From the NCBI GenBank assembly GCA_029261795.1, contig JAJDAP010000123.1, forward strand, positions 1 to 32,671: a DNA stretch of 32,671 nt. Reading direction: 5' to 3'. The notes under the pieces were generated by a model. The model saw only the letters and a list, made by a program, of their open reading frames with translations, had not been told where the DNA came from and ran no database searches. The position numbers and the translations under genes were made by a program. Shown here one piece after another: positions 31,625-32,671 of this stretch. Source of the DNA: Deltaproteobacteria bacterium (GTDB taxonomy: Bacteria > Myxococcota_A > UBA9160 > UBA6930). Each line of letters begins with the position of its first letter. Position 1 is the stretch's first letter.

Positions 31625-31778
31625 GCGTGCGCCGGTCCGGGGGGCGCCGCAGCGGAAGTAAAGCGCAGCAGGAAACGAGCCGGACATCTCGTCCTTCCCA
31701 AACTCTCCCACCGGCCCTCAATGCCGTGCGGCCCCATGCGAGCCATGAAGCTGCGGCGCCCCCCGGACCGGCGCACGC
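31625..31778. mobile_element. MITE-like element with perfect 28-bp terminal inverted repeats
   Basis: Arms at 31625-31652 and 31751-31778 are exact reverse complements (outer end GCGTGCGCCGGTCCGGGG), separated by 98 bases. It carries no credible gene; a short minus-strand frame through the middle (starting MARMGPHGIEGRWE) is not a family I know. There is no obvious target-site duplication (left flank CCAGTA, right flank GGGGCG). It sits 27 bases after the IclR stop and 113 bases before the acyl-CoA dehydrogenase, in the only sizeable gap of this cluster. The 28-bp GC-rich stem could also end or slow transcription. The transposon origin is inference. Confidence 0.6.
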
Positions 31779-31805
31779 GGGGCGAAACCCCAAGAGCTAC
31801 GCCGC

Positions 31806-32642
31806 CTACGACGCCCCGGTCCAGCCAAGCAACCGCGAGAGCCGATCGCCCGCCTCCACGACCTGAGCCGCAACCCTGTCCACCATCACCGCTTCACTCG
31901 CCCGGAACGTCGGCGCCGAGAGCGAGAGGGCCGCGATCACGATGCCGTTTTCGTCGTGCACCGGTGCTGCGACGCAGCAGAGTCCGGGCTCGCATTCCTC
32001 GAGATCGATTGCCCAGCCCTGGGCCCGTACGCCACGTAGGTGCTCGATGAACTTGTCGCGATCGGTGATCGTGGTCGGTGTCTCACCGATGAGTGCGCCA
32101 GCCCCGAGATGGTTCTTGTCTATCTGCTCGAGCGCCTGCGGTGCGAGGGATCCGAGCAACATCTTCCCGAGTGCCGTGCAGTGCGCGGGAAGCCGCCCAC
32201 CCTTGCGGAGCCGCGTCACCACCAACTGGTCGGGCTGCTCTCCATCGACGTGCACCACGTCGAAATCCGAGAGGACACCGAGGTGAATCGTCTCACCGGT
32301 GGTCGCACACAACTCCTCGAGAATCGGTCGAGCTTGTCGCGCCAGGCTTCGGGTGCGCGAGAACGCGTGCCCCAACTCGAGACACGCCGTGCCCAGCCGA
32401 TAGCGATCGTCTTCGCATTGTTCGACGTAGCCACTGTGCTCGAGGGTCGCGAGCAACCGGAACACGTTGTTCTTGTGGAGTTCCAGTCTACGAGAGAGCT
32501 CGGTTACGCCGAGAACCTCGTCTTCTTGAAAGCTCCGCACCCGGCCTAATGCCTGGGAAACATCGGTGAGAAAACGGTCGGGTCGCGAGTCGCATCGCCG
32601 GTAGAATCCGGGAGCCTCCGAGGGCCGAGGCCGATCCGCCAC
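31806..32642 (-). CDS. IclR-family transcriptional regulator
   Basis: 278 residues from a GTG at 32642. A winged helix-turn-helix occupies ~25-85 (FLTDVSQALGRVRSF, TELSRRLELHKNNVFRLLATLEHSGYV, DRYRLGTACLELG), and the GAF-like effector domain fills ~100-265 (ARPILEELCATTGETIHLGVL, HCTALGKMLLGSLAP, LEECEPGLCCVAAPVHDENGIVIAALSLSAP). Residues 1-20 lack conservation, so a later start is possible. IclR proteins bind small acids and control nearby catabolic genes; the acyl-CoA dehydrogenase downstream on the same strand is a plausible target. An ACTGG-TGG-CCAGT palindrome overlaps the start codon (32641-32653). Confidence 0.92.
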   Translation of the reverse strand: MADRPRPSEAPGFYRRCDSRPDRFLTDVSQALGRVRSFQEDEVLGVTELSRRLELHKNNVFRLLATLEHSGYVEQCEDDRYRLGTACLELGHAFSRTRSLARQARPILEELCATTGETIHLGVLSDFDVVHVDGEQPDQLVVTRLRKGGRLPAHCTALGKMLLGSLAPQALEQIDKNHLGAGALIGETPTTITDRDKFIEHLRGVRAQGWAIDLEECEPGLCCVAAPVHDENGIVIAALSLSAPTFRASEAVMVDRVAAQVVEAGDRLSRLLGWTGAS

Positions 32643-32671
32643 TGGTGGCCAGTCCCCGTTTGTTAGCTTGG

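Noticed and set aside
31594..31776. 60-residue minus-strand frame through the inverted-repeat element
   Set aside because: Its ends are encoded by the repeat arms themselves and there is no ribosome-binding site or family resemblance; noted under the element but not called as a gene.

Overview
This is a high-GC Gram-negative chromosomal segment with tightly packed genes. The gene content is a Tat translocase, NtrC-type sigma-54 control, DUF4124-type secreted proteins, a plant-type glutamate-cysteine ligase, a double-length ThyX, an acyl-CoA carboxylase with a large alpha chain, and an acyl-CoA dehydrogenase. This suggests an uncultured deltaproteobacterial-grade lineage (Myxococcota, Desulfobacterota or Binatota-like). 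That placement is inference from gene content; there is no rRNA here. I see no tRNA, CRISPR array, phage or intact transposase gene.

Layout: 100-6481 (minus) holds a membrane protein coupled to a REC-PAS response regulator, then gshA, a small unknown protein and a membrane-anchored M23 peptidase. 6594-8075 (plus) is a secreted M20 peptidase. 8085-11426 (minus) is a row of thyX-like, GNAT acetyltransferase and type Ic aspartate aminotransferase genes. 11824-15135 (plus) is a two-component-like pair behind a good sigma-54 promoter: an unusual pseudo-receiver/AAA+/histidine-kinase chimera, then an NtrC-family activator. 15157-16528 (minus) is a pair of exported DUF4124 proteins, one with a retropepsin-like protease domain. 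16743-20389 (plus) is an HD-GYP response regulator, then tatB/A-tatC-hydrolase. 20469-32642 (minus) is bfd-bfr iron storage, a nucleoside hydrolase, malic enzyme plus the two acyl-CoA carboxylase subunits, then acyl-CoA dehydrogenase with a membrane sulfatase-fold protein and an IclR regulator.

The most notable items are as follows. (1) The 607-residue kinase-like protein at 11824-13647 has degenerate receiver, AAA+ and HATPase modules but keeps its phospho-acceptor histidine motif. It lies between a sigma-54 promoter with an upstream dyad and an intact NtrC partner. (2) A double-domain ThyX has its signature residues split between the two halves. (3) An 85-bp near-perfect palindrome has outer ends that form the stop codons of two convergent genes. 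(4) A 154-bp element has perfect 28-bp terminal inverted repeats. (5) A bacterioferritin lacks both ferroxidase histidines but keeps the haem methionine and sits beside bfd. Many starts in this genome look like GTG or TTG, so several starts below were chosen from Shine-Dalgarno position and domain length.
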